Assembly (NCBI RefSeq): GCF_009017495.1
Contig: NZ_CP044990.1
Coordinates: forward strand, 2,437,001-2,501,000
From: Deinococcus sp. AJ005
GTDB taxonomy: Bacteria; Deinococcota; Deinococci; Deinococcales; Deinococcaceae
Direction: 5' to 3'
DNA length: 64,000 bases
Part shown: positions 42,268 to 52,717 of the stretch, piece by piece
Position numbering within the stretch: position 1 is the first letter of the stretch
Layout: every line of letters begins with the position of its first letter
Translations under genes and position numbers: made by a program
The notes under the pieces: generated by a model
Told to the model about the DNA's origin: nothing
Seen by the model: only the letters and a program-made list of their open reading frames with translations
The model's database searches: none

Positions 42268-42917
42268 GTAAAGAGGCTCCTTCCCACCCGCACCAGGGTG
42301 GCTCCTGCGCGCACGGCCAGTGGGTAATCGCCACTCATGCCCATGCTCAGTTCACTCAGGCCCAGATCGTGGGCATGCCGCGCCGTGTCGGTAAACAGCC
42401 GCAGAATACGGGTTTCGGTCTCGGCCTGCGTCAGGTCCTCACCGAAATCCGGGGCCATGACCATCAGCCCGCGCACGGTCAGGCCCGTTTCACGCACGCT
42501 TTTGAGGGTCTCTGCCAGTTCGTCTGCCGGAACGCCGTGCTTCTGTTCCTCGCCGTTGTGCAGTTGCAGCAGCAGGTCTGGCGCGTGGCCCCACTTCTGC
42601 GCCGCCTCTGCAATGGCCTCGGCCTGCCACACGGCCTCGATGGCGTGGACCAGCGTGACCGGGCGCAGGTACTTGATCTTGTTGCGCTGGAGGGGGCCGA
42701 TGTAATGCCATTCCCAGTCAGGGCGCTCGGCGGCCTTGTCGCGCAGTTCCTGGGCGCGGCCCTCGCCCAGCGGGTAGGTGCCGTGGGCCAGCACATGACG
42801 CTCGATACTCTCCAGGGTCTGACCCTTGGTCACGGCCACCAGTCTGGCGCTGCCTGCCTCGCGCCCGGCTTCCTGCTCCAGCGCCCGCAAGTGGGCGACG
42901 ATTTCGGGAAGACTCAT
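42264..42917 (-). CDS. YggS-family PLP homeostasis protein
   Basis: A 217-aa single-domain PLP-binding TIM barrel. The PLP lysine is in [11 protein letters not shown]. Other marks are [12 protein letters not shown] (usually GENxxQE), [27 protein letters not shown] and [23 protein letters not shown]. It is involved in vitamin B6 and amino-acid homeostasis. First gene of the overlapping yggS-divIVA-P450 unit. Confidence 0.93.
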   Translation of the reverse strand: MSLPEIVAHLRALEQEAGREAGSARLVAVTKGQTLESIERHVLAHGTYPLGEGRAQELRDKAAERPDWEWHYIGPLQRNKIKYLRPVTLVHAIEAVWQAEAIAEAAQKWGHAPDLLLQLHNGEEQKHGVPADELAETLKSVRETGLTVRGLMVMAPDFGEDLTQAETETRILRLFTDTARHAHDLGLSELSMGMSGDYPLAVRAGATLVRVGRSLFT

Positions 42918-43048
42918 GGCGTTTGCCTGGGGAAGAGGGCGTCAGGAGCGTTCCCGGCAAATCCAAGATCAATGCGGCTGATCCATCCCACACCCGGCGC
43001 AACGTCACGAACCATCTGAGTAGAGAACATCCCTCCATTGTCCTCCAC

Positions 43049-43094
43049 CCTGGCAGGAGGCTCAAGGACAAACCCCCTGAGCCGTGCGGCCAGG
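43049..43094. promoter_or_regulatory. Nested inverted repeat between yggS and bamA
   Basis: CCTGGC (43049-43054) pairs with GCCAGG (43089-43094), and inside it GGCTCA (43059-43064) pairs with TGAGCC (43078-43083). It lies in the 346-bp divergent gap, about 170 bp before bamA, and could be a leader structure or binding site. No promoter could be fixed with confidence in the rest of 42918-43263. Confidence 0.45.
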
Positions 43095-43263
43095 GGGCCA
43101 TTTTCACCGTGACGCACCCGATCTTCACCCTTCTCAGGGGCTGAGCAGCAACTGTGGACGCAGTGACCGCCTCATCCGGCCCCCAGCCCTGCTCTGCCCG
43201 TGCCCATTTGCGGGCATTTGTGCGGTCAGGGCGAGTTCAGAGATGTGCGAAACTAGGAGAAGA

Positions 43264-45882
43264 ATGCGACACCCTTTAACACTCGCCGTAACCGTCGCGC
43301 TGGTTGCGCCCGCCGTGGCCCAGGCCCAGACCGCCGGAACCGTCCAGGACATCACCGTGACCGGAACCAGCGATCTGCTGACCAATTTCCTGCGCGCCAC
43401 CCTCAGCGTCCAGCCGGGCGCGCCGCTGTCCAGTGTCAACCTGCGGGCCGTCGAGCAGGAAGTCGTGGCCACTGGTTACTTTAAGAGTGCCGTGGCCGAA
43501 CTGCGGACCGTGGCGGGCAAGGACACCCTGAACGTCACGGTGGTCCCCAACCCCACCATCACGGCGGTGACGGCCAGCGGCCTGACCTTCCTGAACGCCG
43601 ACGCCTTCACCAAGTCGGTGGGCGAGCTGCTGAACATCGCCCCCGGCGCGACGCTGAACACCCAGCGCCTCGATCAGGCGAAAGAAGCCCTGGCCCAGAA
43701 CTACCAGACCGAAGGCTACCCCTTTGCCCCCAGCATCAGCGCCCAGACCAAGGCGGGTACGGACGGCAACGTCACCGTGACCTTCGTGGTGGACGAAACC
43801 GCCCCGATCAAGCGCGTGGAGGTCAGCGGCGTGACCCTGCTGCCCGCCGCCACCGTGACCAACATCTTCAAGCCGCTGTACGACACCAAGAAGTTCACGC
43901 CAGACCTGTACTACGGCGCGGTGCAGCAGCTCCAGATGGCCTTCGACGACGCCGGATACCTGCAAGCCGGGGTGGACACCAAAAACAGCACCCTGGTGGA
44001 CGGCGTGCTGAAGGTCAACGTGATCGAGGGCAAGGTTGCTGATGTAGACCTGAGCAACCTGGGAGACCCCAAAGTGACGCTCCAGACCGCCCCCGGCAAG
44101 CCCGTGACCCTGGCCAGCCTTCAGGCTGACGTGCGGACACTGGCCAACCAGACCGGCAAGCCAGTGGGCTTCGCGCTCCAGCCCAACCCAGAGAATCCCG
44201 GCGAGGTGACCGTGCTGTTCGGGGCGTCGGACGTGGCTTCCGGGCCAGTCAAGACCATTGCCATCACCGGCAACACGCTTCTTCCCACCGCCACGTTGCT
44301 GGCCGCCGTCAAGACCAAGGCGGGCGACATCTACAGCCCGCAACTGGCGCAGGACGACTTTCTGGCGCTGCGTGACGCCTACCGCAAGCAGGGCTACGAG
44401 ATCAGCACCCGCGACGCGGTGAGCTTCAAGGAAGGCGCACTGACCTTCAACGTCCGCGAGGTCAAGCTGGTGGGCTACGAGCTGGCTTGGCAGGGCGCGC
44501 ACCGCACCAAGGACCGCGTGATCCTGCGCGAATTGCCCGATCCCGGCAGCGCGTTCAACCGCGAGAACCTCAGCGCCTCGCTGGCCCGCATCAGCCGTCT
44601 GGGCTTCGTGAGCGTGACCACGGAATCCGTCCGCAGCGATCCTCAGAACCCAGAGAACGTGACCTACGTGCTGGGCATCACGGAAAAGGCCAAGGGCATC
44701 CCCGTCAGCCTGGGCCTGACCTACGACAGCTTCGCGGGCGGCTTCAGCGGCGACGCGGCCTATACCAACCCCAACACCTTCGGACTGGGCCACGCCTTCA
44801 CGGTGGCCATCGGCGCGCAGCAGAACGACGCCGGGCAGAACTTCAACGGCAACGTCAGCTACACCATTCCCTGGCTGGACCTGAAGTTCCTGGACTTCCA
44901 GAAGAACCGCACCAGCCTGTCGTTCGGCGTGGGCAGCAACGTCAACGGCAACAACGCCGTGTTCACCAAGCCCACCGACACGCCCGCTGGCACCGGCTTT
45001 CCGGCCAACACCGACACCGGCTACGACTACACGGTCCGCAGCACCGGCTTCAGCGTCAACACCGGGCGCAACCTGACCAAGTATCTGTACGGCAGCGTGG
45101 GCGTGGGCATCAGCTACAAGACCTACTACTTAGAAGCCCTGAAAGAGGGGGACAAGAACACCGTCGAGATCGCGGGGACGAACGGCCAGCCAGCCCAGAC
45201 CTACACCTTCGACGAGGCCAAGGCCCAGAGCCTGCTGCCCGAGGCAGGCGTGACCACCCGCGTCAGCAGCGGCCTGAATTACGACAGCACCACCAATCCA
45301 GAGTTCCCCGACCAGGGGTTCCGCGCCAACGTGAACGCCGGATACAACTTCGGGCGGCAGGGACAAGCCCCGCTGCGCTGGAGCGACGTGGAGGGCGGCG
45401 GCAGCACCTACTACGGCTTCGGGCGCACGATTGACAAGGATCTGGGCTTGCAGACCAAGCAGCAGGTCTTTGCGGTGCGGGCCAACGCTGGCACCATCTT
45501 AAACGCCAGCGGCGCGCCCGGCGGCACCGGCTTTTCCATCGGCGGCGGCAGCACCCCTGAGTCCTCACGCCAGATTCGCGGCCTGCCCGACGGCTCGCTG
45601 TTCGGCGTCAACTACTTCACCACCAGCGCCGAGTACCGTTTCGATTTCGGCCTCAAGGCGGGCATCGCGCAGGGCCTGTACGGCGTGGCTTTCGCGGACG
45701 CCGGCAGCGCCTGGGGCACCAAGGAAAACCCCAACTTCAGCCTGCAATACGGCGTGGGCGCGGGCGTTCAGCTCAACCTGGGCATCGGCGGGGCGCTGCT
45801 GCCCAGCCTGCGCTTCGATTACGGCTACAGCCCCCAGAACCAGCGCGGCCAGTTCTACTTCCGCATCGGCAACTTCTTCTGA
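43264..45882 (+). CDS. bamA: BamA/Omp85-family outer membrane assembly protein
   Basis: An 872-aa outer-membrane insertase. A signal peptide (1-22, near AQA-Q) is followed by several POTRA-like domains, beginning [26 protein letters not shown], with repeated 'I..V.V.G...L' starts to about residue 480. The C-terminal 16-strand barrel region follows ([16 protein letters not shown] onward, LRFDYGYSP, ending FYFRIGNFF with terminal Phe). The presence of BamA supports a diderm envelope. AGGAG precedes ATG 43264. Confidence 0.93.
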   Translation: MRHPLTLAVTVALVAPAVAQAQTAGTVQDITVTGTSDLLTNFLRATLSVQPGAPLSSVNLRAVEQEVVATGYFKSAVAELRTVAGKDTLNVTVVPNPTITAVTASGLTFLNADAFTKSVGELLNIAPGATLNTQRLDQAKEALAQNYQTEGYPFAPSISAQTKAGTDGNVTVTFVVDETAPIKRVEVSGVTLLPAATVTNIFKPLYDTKKFTPDLYYGAVQQLQMAFDDAGYLQAGVDTKNSTLVDGVLKVNVIEGKVADVDLSNLGDPKVTLQTAPGKPVTLASLQADVRTLANQTGKPVGFALQPNPENPGEVTVLFGASDVASGPVKTIAITGNTLLPTATLLAAVKTKAGDIYSPQLAQDDFLALRDAYRKQGYEISTRDAVSFKEGALTFNVREVKLVGYELAWQGAHRTKDRVILRELPDPGSAFNRENLSASLARISRLGFVSVTTESVRSDPQNPENVTYVLGITEKAKGIPVSLGLTYDSFAGGFSGDAAYTNPNTFGLGHAFTVAIGAQQNDAGQNFNGNVSYTIPWLDLKFLDFQKNRTSLSFGVGSNVNGNNAVFTKPTDTPAGTGFPANTDTGYDYTVRSTGFSVNTGRNLTKYLYGSVGVGISYKTYYLEALKEGDKNTVEIAGTNGQPAQTYTFDEAKAQSLLPEAGVTTRVSSGLNYDSTTNPEFPDQGFRANVNAGYNFGRQGQAPLRWSDVEGGGSTYYGFGRTIDKDLGLQTKQQVFAVRANAGTILNASGAPGGTGFSIGGGSTPESSRQIRGLPDGSLFGVNYFTTSAEYRFDFGLKAGIAQGLYGVAFADAGSAWGTKENPNFSLQYGVGAGVQLNLGIGGALLPSLRFDYGYSPQNQRGQFYFRIGNFF

Positions 45883-45900
45883 GCTGAGGCTGAAGAAAAC

Positions 45901-45942
45901 AAAAAAGAGGCGCGTATCCCCGAACAGGATGCGCGCCCTTTT
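45901..45942. terminator. Bidirectional terminator between bamA and the ABC gene
   Basis: GGCGCGTATCC (45909-45919) pairs with GGATGCGCGCC (45927-45937) with one G-U pair around CCGAACA, flanked by A6 on the left and TTTT on the right. It can serve both convergent genes. Confidence 0.88.
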
Positions 45943-45953
45943 GCGTCAACCGT

Positions 45954-47780
45954 TCAACTGGGTTGTTCTGCCCACAGCGCCCGCATTTCCTCGCTGCGCT
46001 CCAGCAAACCCTCCAGCGTCCCCTCGTCCACGATACGTCCGTCCTGCATCAGCAAAATCCTATCGGCGCGGCTTAATGCGGCGCGGCGGTGGCTGACCAC
46101 CAGACAGGTCGCGTCGGTCTCGCTGAACAGGCCGTCCCACAGTTGCGCCTCGGTGCGGGCGTCCAGGGCGCTGGAGACGTCGTCGAAGACCAGCAGATCG
46201 GCGTCCCTCGCCAGCATGCGGGCCACCGCCGTGCGCTGCATCTGCCCACCGGAGAGCTTGACGCCGCGTGCGCCCACGGGCGTATCCAGACCCTGTGGCA
46301 ACTGCGCCAGATCGGGTTCCAGCACCGCCAGACGCACGGCGCGGCCCAATCGGTCCTCATGGCTGCCGCTCAGCACGTTCTCGCGCAGGCTGTCGCTGAA
46401 CAGGCTGGGAATCTGGGAGGTGTAGGCGCTGCGCGGCGGGACGAGGAAGGTGGCCGGGTCTTCCACTACCTGCCCGTTCCACTCCACCGTGCCGGACTGC
46501 GCCGGGATCAGGCCCAGCAGCGCCCGCAGCAGCGTACTCTTGCCGCTGCCGATGCGCCCGGTCACGACGACGAATTCGCCCTGTGTAACGGTGAAGCTGG
46601 CATCACGCACCCCCAGGCCGCTGTCGTGGATTGCGGTCAGACCAGACACCCGCAATTCTTCCAGCGGCAGTTCCGGCGGCGCGGCGGGCGGCGCAGGTGG
46701 CCTGGCATGCAGGTAAACCGGATGGTGTTCCACGATCTTCGTGTCGGGCGCGTCTTGCAACAGACGGGTCATGCGGTCATAGCTGACCCCGGTGCGGCGG
46801 TGACGGGCAATCGCGTCGCCAAAAAAGCCCATACTCCCGGTCAGGCGCGGCAGCAGGCCGATGAACAGCACAAAATCGGCAATTTCCAGCGTGCCGCCGC
46901 GAATCTTGTTGGCTCCCAGCAGCAGCACCAGCCCCACCGCCAGATTGACCATGTTGGTGTTGACGCCCCGGATCAGCTCGGTCAGGAGAACGTCGCGCAG
47001 GGCGGCGTGTCGGCGCGTCTCGCCCAGGGTGCGGAGGTGGGACACCATGCCGTCCTCACGGGCGGCCAGCTTGACGGCGCTCACGGCCCCGAAGGTCTCG
47101 CCGATAAAATCGGTCACGCGGGCGGTGGCCTCGCGCATGCGGCGGCGGTAATTGCGGATGGTGGGCGAGAGCTTCTGCACAAAGGCCACCATCAGCAGCA
47201 GCGGCGTGCAGATCAGCACGGTAATCAGCGGGTCCACGCGGGCCATCAGCGTGATCGCCACCAGCGAGTACAGCACGAAGCCCAGGCTGTCGATCCAGAC
47301 CTCCACATACCCAGCCACGTCCTCCACGTCGTCGCGGAAACGGCTGACGGCCTCGGCAGGGGTGTCGGGCAGGCGGCGCGAACCCCGGGCGGTCAGCAGG
47401 TAGCCCAGCAGATTCCGGCGCAGCAGCGCGTCCAGGGTGTACCAGATCTCAATGAACGCCCGGAACGCCCCGTAGAAGATGCCGAAGCGGCTGACCCGCA
47501 CCAGCGCGAACCACCCCACGAACACCCAGGCCGCCAGGATGGTCGCGCCTGTATCCCCGCCGCTTTTGCGGAGCAGCTCTGCCTGATCCAGTTGCCCGAA
47601 AATGCGGCTGATCGCCAGCGCCAGAAGCGCGGGAGAGACGTGAACCATGCCCCACATGAACAGATTGAAAGCGAAGAGACCCGGTTTGTACGCGAACAGC
47701 CGTTTGGTCAGGGCAAAGGTGCGGTCCGGCGCGGTGGCAGCCGATTTGGCGGAAGAACTAGAGGTGGGGGCGGTGGTCAT
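45954..47780 (-). CDS. ABC exporter half-transporter, degenerate-site partner
   Basis: A 608-aa half-transporter with a six-helix membrane domain (about 40-340) and an ATPase domain. The ATPase has Walker A GRIGSGKSTLL, signature LSGGQMQRT and H-loop SHRR. The Walker B end is VFDDVSSALD, with Asp in place of the catalytic Glu, so this subunit contributes a degenerate site. Its own signature sequence is canonical. The companion gene lies 73 bp upstream on the same strand. Together they fit a heterodimeric type IV exporter (TM287/288 or BmrCD style). The cargo is unknown. Confidence 0.9.
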   Translation of the reverse strand: MTTAPTSSSSAKSAATAPDRTFALTKRLFAYKPGLFAFNLFMWGMVHVSPALLALAISRIFGQLDQAELLRKSGGDTGATILAAWVFVGWFALVRVSRFGIFYGAFRAFIEIWYTLDALLRRNLLGYLLTARGSRRLPDTPAEAVSRFRDDVEDVAGYVEVWIDSLGFVLYSLVAITLMARVDPLITVLICTPLLLMVAFVQKLSPTIRNYRRRMREATARVTDFIGETFGAVSAVKLAAREDGMVSHLRTLGETRRHAALRDVLLTELIRGVNTNMVNLAVGLVLLLGANKIRGGTLEIADFVLFIGLLPRLTGSMGFFGDAIARHRRTGVSYDRMTRLLQDAPDTKIVEHHPVYLHARPPAPPAAPPELPLEELRVSGLTAIHDSGLGVRDASFTVTQGEFVVVTGRIGSGKSTLLRALLGLIPAQSGTVEWNGQVVEDPATFLVPPRSAYTSQIPSLFSDSLRENVLSGSHEDRLGRAVRLAVLEPDLAQLPQGLDTPVGARGVKLSGGQMQRTAVARMLARDADLLVFDDVSSALDARTEAQLWDGLFSETDATCLVVSHRRAALSRADRILLMQDGRIVDEGTLEGLLERSEEMRALWAEQPS

Positions 47781-47853
47781 GCAGAGACTCCGGTCAGTGA
47801 TAAGGCGTGAGGGCACACGGGGGCAAGATTTTGAGTGTCAGGGGCTGAATACC

Positions 47854-49659
47854 TCATGCCAGCACCCCCGCGCCCTCTTCTTCCAGGGTCCCGGCGCGCA
47901 GCAGTTCGGCGTAGTGGCTGTGCGGGGTGTGGGCCAGCACGGCGCGGGGGCCGTCCTCCAGCACCTCGCCGTCGCCCAGCACCAGAATCCGGTCTGCGCG
48001 GGCCACAGTATCCAGACGGTGAGCAATGATAATTGCAGTGCGTCCGGCCAGCAGGCGGGTCATGGCGGCGGTCAGCAGGGCTTCGGTGGCGGGGTCCAGA
48101 CGGCTGCTCGGCTCATCGAGGATGATCACGGCGGGATCGCGCAGCATCACGCGGGCAAAGGCCAGCAGTTGCGCCTCCCCCGCCGACAGGCTCCCCGTGG
48201 GCAGCGGGGTGTGAACACCGTCTTTCAGGCGGGCCAGCCAGGTGCCCAGGCCCACCTCGTTCAGGGCCGCCTCCACTTCCTCATCGGTGATCTGCGGGTC
48301 AAAGAAGGACAGGTTGTCGCGCACGCTGGCCTGGAACAGTTGCACGTCCTGCGTGACCACCGCCACGCGCCGCCGCAAGCCGTGCAGGTCCACGTCCTGC
48401 ACGTTCATCCCGCCCAGCCGCACGGTGCCGGACGTGGCATCGTACAGCCGCGAGACGAGGCGGGTCAGGGTGGTTTTGCCACTGCCGGTGCGTCCCAGCA
48501 GCCCCAGCGTCTGTCCGGCAGGCAGGTGAAAGGAAACGTCGTGCAGGACGCCGCGTAAGTCCGGCTCGTCAGGGGAATAGCTGAACGCGACGTTCTCGAA
48601 TTCCAGGCTCAGGGCGCTGTCTTCCGGCAAGGCCGCGCTGCCGCCGTGAATCGCGCTCCTTAGGGCCAGAATCTCGCCCACCCGGAACAGGCTGGCCCCG
48701 GCCTTCTGCAACTCCTGCAACTGCTGCGTGAGCTGATCAATCGGTTCTTCCACCAGACTCATGTAGTTGTAGAGCAAAAAGGCCGTGCCCAGCGTGATCG
48801 TTCCCGCTGCGTACAGGCCCACCGCCGCCGACAGCACGCCCACGTAGCCGACGGCGAACAGGGCCATGCTCAGTTGCCACACGATGCTGCGCCGCCGCCA
48901 GGAATTGACGCTGTTGGTAAAGAAAGTGCGCTGCGTCCGCAGAAAACTGTTCAGATGGTGGCCGCCCGCGCCCAGGCTGCGAATGTCTTCCAGACCCGAA
49001 AGGCGTTCTTCGACAAAGCCGAACAACTTGGCGCTGGATTCACGCTCCAGCCGGGTGGGTTCCACGCCCAGTTTGCGGACACGGTTCATGGCGATCAGGG
49101 TCAGGAGGACAAAGAGACTGACGCCCGCACCCACGCGCCAGTCCTCGCGGAAGAACATGAACAGCGCGCCCAGCAGCAGCAGCGCCGCGCCGAACACCCG
49201 CACTGCGAACTGAGAGAAGAAGTTGCTCAGGGCCGTCACGTCGCCATCGATGCGTTCGATCATCTCGCCGGGGGTACGTTCCTTATGCTCACGCATGTCC
49301 AGCGACAGCAGGTGGGCCATCAGGTCCACGCGCAGCCGGTTGGTGGCGGTCCAGCCCACCCGCGCGCCCACGTAGGTGGCCCCCGCCGTCATCAGTTGCA
49401 CGCCCACCGCCAGCGCGATATACATCCCAGCCAGCCGTGCCAGCAGCCCCACGTCTGCCCCCGCCCCCAGCTTGGCGTTGTCCACGAAGGTGCGGAGCAG
49501 TTGCGGCAGCAGCAGGTTCAGGCCGGTGCCGGTCAGCAGCAGCGCAGCCAGACCCGCCACCTGCCACTTCAGCGGTCCCAGGTACACGCGAAGCACGCCC
49601 AGCGTGGATGACGGCCTGGACGGCTCGGAATGTTGTTGAGTGGGGGCGGGCACAGACAT
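47854..49659 (-). CDS. ABC exporter half-transporter, catalytic-site partner
   Basis: A 601-aa half-transporter with six membrane helices (about 30-320) and an ATPase domain. Walker A is GRTGSGKTTLTRL, Walker B LDEPSSRLD with the catalytic Glu, and the H-loop AHRL. The signature reads LSAGEAQ in place of LSGGQ. That is the signature facing the Asp-type Walker B of the partner gene, so one composite site is degenerate and the other intact. The ATG at 49659 is 6 nt after a TAGCCT box. Confidence 0.9.
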   Translation of the reverse strand: MSVPAPTQQHSEPSRPSSTLGVLRVYLGPLKWQVAGLAALLLTGTGLNLLLPQLLRTFVDNAKLGAGADVGLLARLAGMYIALAVGVQLMTAGATYVGARVGWTATNRLRVDLMAHLLSLDMREHKERTPGEMIERIDGDVTALSNFFSQFAVRVFGAALLLLGALFMFFREDWRVGAGVSLFVLLTLIAMNRVRKLGVEPTRLERESSAKLFGFVEERLSGLEDIRSLGAGGHHLNSFLRTQRTFFTNSVNSWRRRSIVWQLSMALFAVGYVGVLSAAVGLYAAGTITLGTAFLLYNYMSLVEEPIDQLTQQLQELQKAGASLFRVGEILALRSAIHGGSAALPEDSALSLEFENVAFSYSPDEPDLRGVLHDVSFHLPAGQTLGLLGRTGSGKTTLTRLVSRLYDATSGTVRLGGMNVQDVDLHGLRRRVAVVTQDVQLFQASVRDNLSFFDPQITDEEVEAALNEVGLGTWLARLKDGVHTPLPTGSLSAGEAQLLAFARVMLRDPAVIILDEPSSRLDPATEALLTAAMTRLLAGRTAIIIAHRLDTVARADRILVLGDGEVLEDGPRAVLAHTPHSHYAELLRAGTLEEEGAGVLA

Positions 49660-49665
49660 CCCTAC

Positions 49666-49671
49666 AGGCTA
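49666..49671 (-). promoter_or_regulatory. Leaderless -10 box of the heterodimeric ABC operon
   Basis: TAGCCT on the minus strand lies 6 nt before ATG 49659. Confidence 0.55.
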
Positions 49672-49750
49672 GAGCGGCGCGGCCTGGATTGCATACGCAA
49701 TGTGGCGCATTTGGAGGGTAGCTCCCACGATCAACCCCTCCCCCCAGCCC

Positions 49751-50515
<765 letters not shown>

Positions 50516-50523
50516 AACGCCCC

Positions 50524-50529
50524 AGTTTA
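50524..50529 (-). promoter_or_regulatory. -10 box of the cyclophilin lipoprotein gene
   Basis: TAAACT on the minus strand lies 8 nt before ATG 50515. Confidence 0.5.
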
Positions 50530-50571
50530 GAGCAGCCGGGCGCGGGCGGGCGTCCCCCGTAAGTCGGAGCC

Positions 50572-51114
50572 TCAGCTTTCGGGCAGCCGCTCCCCAGCCT
50601 GAACCGCCACGGGCAGCACGTTTCCAGGCGGGGGCAGCGGGCAGGTCCAGCCGTCACCGTAAGCGCAGTACGGGTGATAGGCCAGATTGAAATCCACTGA
50701 CACCAGCGTCTCACCCCCCTCGCTGCGAACCAGCGGGGCATCCAGATAGCGGCCCGCGCCATAGGTTTCTTTCCCACTGGTGGCGTCCCGGAAGGGGATG
50801 AAGACGCGCTGTGGTTGCTCGTCGCCCAGCGGGACGAAGACGCTCAGGGTCTGTTCGCCGCCGGGCAAAGTCAGCGCCACCGTGCCGTACAGAGCCATCG
50901 TGCGCGGCTGACCGGTGTTGGTTTCCAGCGTGAATTCGGCTGCCGGACCGGGGGGCGTCAGGGTCAGCGGCCCATTGAAGGCCCACGCCTGATCTGGCGG
51001 GTAATAGCGCAGGCCGTGAAACGCGGCCACGTCCACCGGACCACGCCCCGCGGCAAAATGCTCATCTTTGCGGCGGCGAAAGTCCATCACGGCGTCGGTG
51101 TACGGTGAGGTCAC
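50572..51114 (-). CDS. DUF1684 family protein
   Basis: A 180-aa protein matching DUF1684: the N-terminal [10 protein letters not shown], then [37 protein letters not shown] and CPLPPPGN. The conserved pattern suggests a binding or enzyme role, but no activity is established. The GTG start overlaps the S4 gene stop (GTGA). Confidence 0.87.
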   Translation of the reverse strand: MTSPYTDAVMDFRRRKDEHFAAGRGPVDVAAFHGLRYYPPDQAWAFNGPLTLTPPGPAAEFTLETNTGQPRTMALYGTVALTLPGGEQTLSVFVPLGDEQPQRVFIPFRDATSGKETYGAGRYLDAPLVRSEGGETLVSVDFNLAYHPYCAYGDGWTCPLPPPGNVLPVAVQAGERLPES

Positions 51115-51338
51115 CAGTCCACCGTCAGCTTTTCACCGCCGTATTCCACGATGTCGCCGCGCCTCAGCTTCTTGCGCCTGCGGGTCTCGATCTCGCCGTT
51201 CAGCCGGACCTCGCCGCCCTGCACGCGGAATTTGGCCTCACCCCCGGTGTCCACCACGCCACTGATTTTCAGAAAATCCTGAAGATCGATGGTGTCCTGT
51301 GCCTCTCCATTCTGTGCTGCGCCTCGGCTGCCTGTCAT
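51111..51338 (-). CDS. S4-domain RNA-binding protein (YbcJ-like)
   Basis: A 75-aa protein that is a single S4 RNA-binding fold: IDLQDFLKISGVVDTGGEAKFRV followed by GEVRLNGEIETRRRKKLRRGDIV. Such small S4 proteins bind structured RNA, sometimes ribosomal. TACGCT lies 6 nt before the ATG, so it is leaderless. It is first in a two-gene overlapping unit with DUF1684. Confidence 0.87.
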   Translation of the reverse strand: MTGSRGAAQNGEAQDTIDLQDFLKISGVVDTGGEAKFRVQGGEVRLNGEIETRRRKKLRRGDIVEYGGEKLTVDW

Positions 51339-51344
51339 GCGGGC

Positions 51345-51350
51345 AGCGTA
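51345..51350 (-). promoter_or_regulatory. Leaderless -10 box of the S4-DUF1684 unit
   Basis: TACGCT on the minus strand lies 6 nt before ATG 51338. Confidence 0.5.
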
Positions 51351-51377
51351 GCAAAGCGCGGCGGCTGGCGGGAGAAC

Positions 51378-51405
51378 AAAAAAGCCCTCTCGGTGGGGAG
51401 AGGAC
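51378..51405 (-). terminator. Terminator of the dockerin operon
   Basis: On the minus strand CCTCTC and GAGAGG (plus 51386-51391 and 51398-51403) form a stem around CCCACC, followed by GCTTTTTT. It lies about 50 bp after the dockerin gene stop. Confidence 0.8.
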
Positions 51406-51452
51406 CTGCAAGGGGATTGTTTCGCGGCTGTTTCTTCACGGTTGCTGCTTCT

Positions 51453-52232
51453 TTATGGCTGCTTCGGCGCAGGATCGGCAGGCGGGGCTGGCGAGGGCGG
51501 GCTGGGCGTGCCCTCTTTTGGGGCGGTATCCGCTGGAACAGTATCTGCTGGAGGCGTAGCAGGTGTCGTAGTGGCAGGCGTCGTGGGGGGCGTCGTGGGC
51601 ACCGTGCCAGGAGCAGACGGAGTCGCTGGCGTTCCCGGCGTCTCGGCAGGCTTCTGCTCCGTCTGCTTTTCCTCTGGCTTCGGCTCCGCCTCAGGTGTCG
51701 GCTTGTACTGCGCGCTGAAGATTCGCAGGTCCGCGTCGTCCACCTTACGGTCCTGGTTCAGATCGCCCACTGAACTGGATTTGCCGTAATTTTCCATCAG
51801 GATCGCCAGATCGGTCAGGTCGATTTTGCCGTCACCGTTCAGGTCCGCGCCGCTCAGGCGGGTGCGGGCGGCCTCGGCAGTCCAGTCCTTAAAGCCTAAC
51901 TCGCGGGCCAGTTCCTGCTTCACGGCGTCGAATAGTGGCAGCGGGCCTGCCGGGTTGAACTCGATGCGCCGCGACCCGGCCACCGTGACCACGCGGGCGG
52001 CGACATCCGGGTTAAAGGGCGCCGCGCTGGTCCCCGCGCCGCCCAGGGTCAGAATCGTGCCCGAACTGCTGTCCAGCGTGACTGGTAGTTCCTTGGTACT
52101 GATGGCGCTCAGGGCCGCCTGCACCGCGCGGGTGAGGGCATCGCCCTGCGGTTGCAGCTTGACGCTGGCGGCGCTCGCCACGCCCAGGGCAGTGCCCAGC
52201 AGCAGGGCAGCGAAGGTCAGACCGCGTTTCAT
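51453..52232 (-). CDS. Secreted dockerin-domain protein with Pro/Thr tail
   Basis: A 259-aa protein: signal peptide (1-21, near ASA-A), an N-terminal domain (about 24-125) without known motif, a type I-like dockerin domain (128-177), and an 80-residue Pro/Thr/Ala tail. The dockerin has two calcium loops with ligand Asp/Asn at positions 1, 3, 5, 9 and 12 (DLNGDGKIDLTD and DLNQDRKVDDAD). Dockerins bind cohesin domains. The gene is last in an operon whose first gene encodes a cohesin-like lipoprotein. Its ATG overlaps the previous stop (ATGA). Confidence 0.87.
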   Translation of the reverse strand: MKRGLTFAALLLGTALGVASAASVKLQPQGDALTRAVQAALSAISTKELPVTLDSSSGTILTLGGAGTSAAPFNPDVAARVVTVAGSRRIEFNPAGPLPLFDAVKQELARELGFKDWTAEAARTRLSGADLNGDGKIDLTDLAILMENYGKSSSVGDLNQDRKVDDADLRIFSAQYKPTPEAEPKPEEKQTEQKPAETPGTPATPSAPGTVPTTPPTTPATTTPATPPADTVPADTAPKEGTPSPPSPAPPADPAPKQP

Positions 52233-52717
52233 TTGGCCTCCAGCGCGGCACGGATGGCGTCACGCAGTTTGGCGGGATCGGTGATGGGTGTTTTGGCGTC
52301 ACCTGCGGTCACCTTGCCGTCCGTGACCGGATACAGCCCCTGGTTAAAGCCCACCAGCGGACTGTCCTGCTTACGGACATACAGCAGCGCGAAGACCTCC
52401 TGACCGCTCTTCAGATTCGGCACGTCGGAGAGACCCTGGAGGAAGAACAGCGCGGGCTTGCCATCGTTCTGGGGCAGGCGGGCAGCGTCTCCGGTGATCG
52501 TTTCGGCCACGGTCAGCGGATAGGCCAGATACGTGACCTCGCCCTCCTTGACACTGACCGCCGGACCCAGCGTGCCACGCACGATCACCTCGGCCTTCTT
52601 GACCTGTTGCGCCAGCGTCAAGATCGGCGCAGTGGTGGCTCCAGCGGTGGCTACGAGGAAGGCGGCCAGAAACACTCTCTTGATCGACACTGTTTTTATC
52701 AACACTGTCCGGCGCAT
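52229..52717 (-). CDS. Small secreted protein of the dockerin operon, unknown
   Basis: A 162-aa product with a signal sequence (about 1-28) followed by a domain of mostly beta strands (AEVIVRGTLGPAVSVKEGEVTYLAYPLTV, ALFFLQGLSDVP, GQEVFALLYVRK). The pattern of a strand-rich small domain with a Gly-containing turn recalls proteins annotated as hypothetical beside calcium-binding or adhesion proteins; no family was recognised. Both ends overlap its neighbours (TGATG and ATGA), so it must be coexpressed with them. Confidence 0.75.
   Translation of the reverse strand: MRRTVLIKTVSIKRVFLAAFLVATAGATTAPILTLAQQVKKAEVIVRGTLGPAVSVKEGEVTYLAYPLTVAETITGDAARLPQNDGKPALFFLQGLSDVPNLKSGQEVFALLYVRKQDSPLVGFNQGLYPVTDGKVTAGDAKTPITDPAKLRDAIRAALEAK

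Noticed and set aside
43276..44793. 505-codon minus-strand frame inside bamA
   Set aside because: No start context, no domain, and the plus-strand BamA reading is unambiguous.
46089..47810. 573-codon plus-strand frame opposite the ABC exporter gene
   Set aside because: Composition is that of an antisense frame (Gln/His/Arg-rich), no motifs, fully covered by a gene with all ABC motifs.
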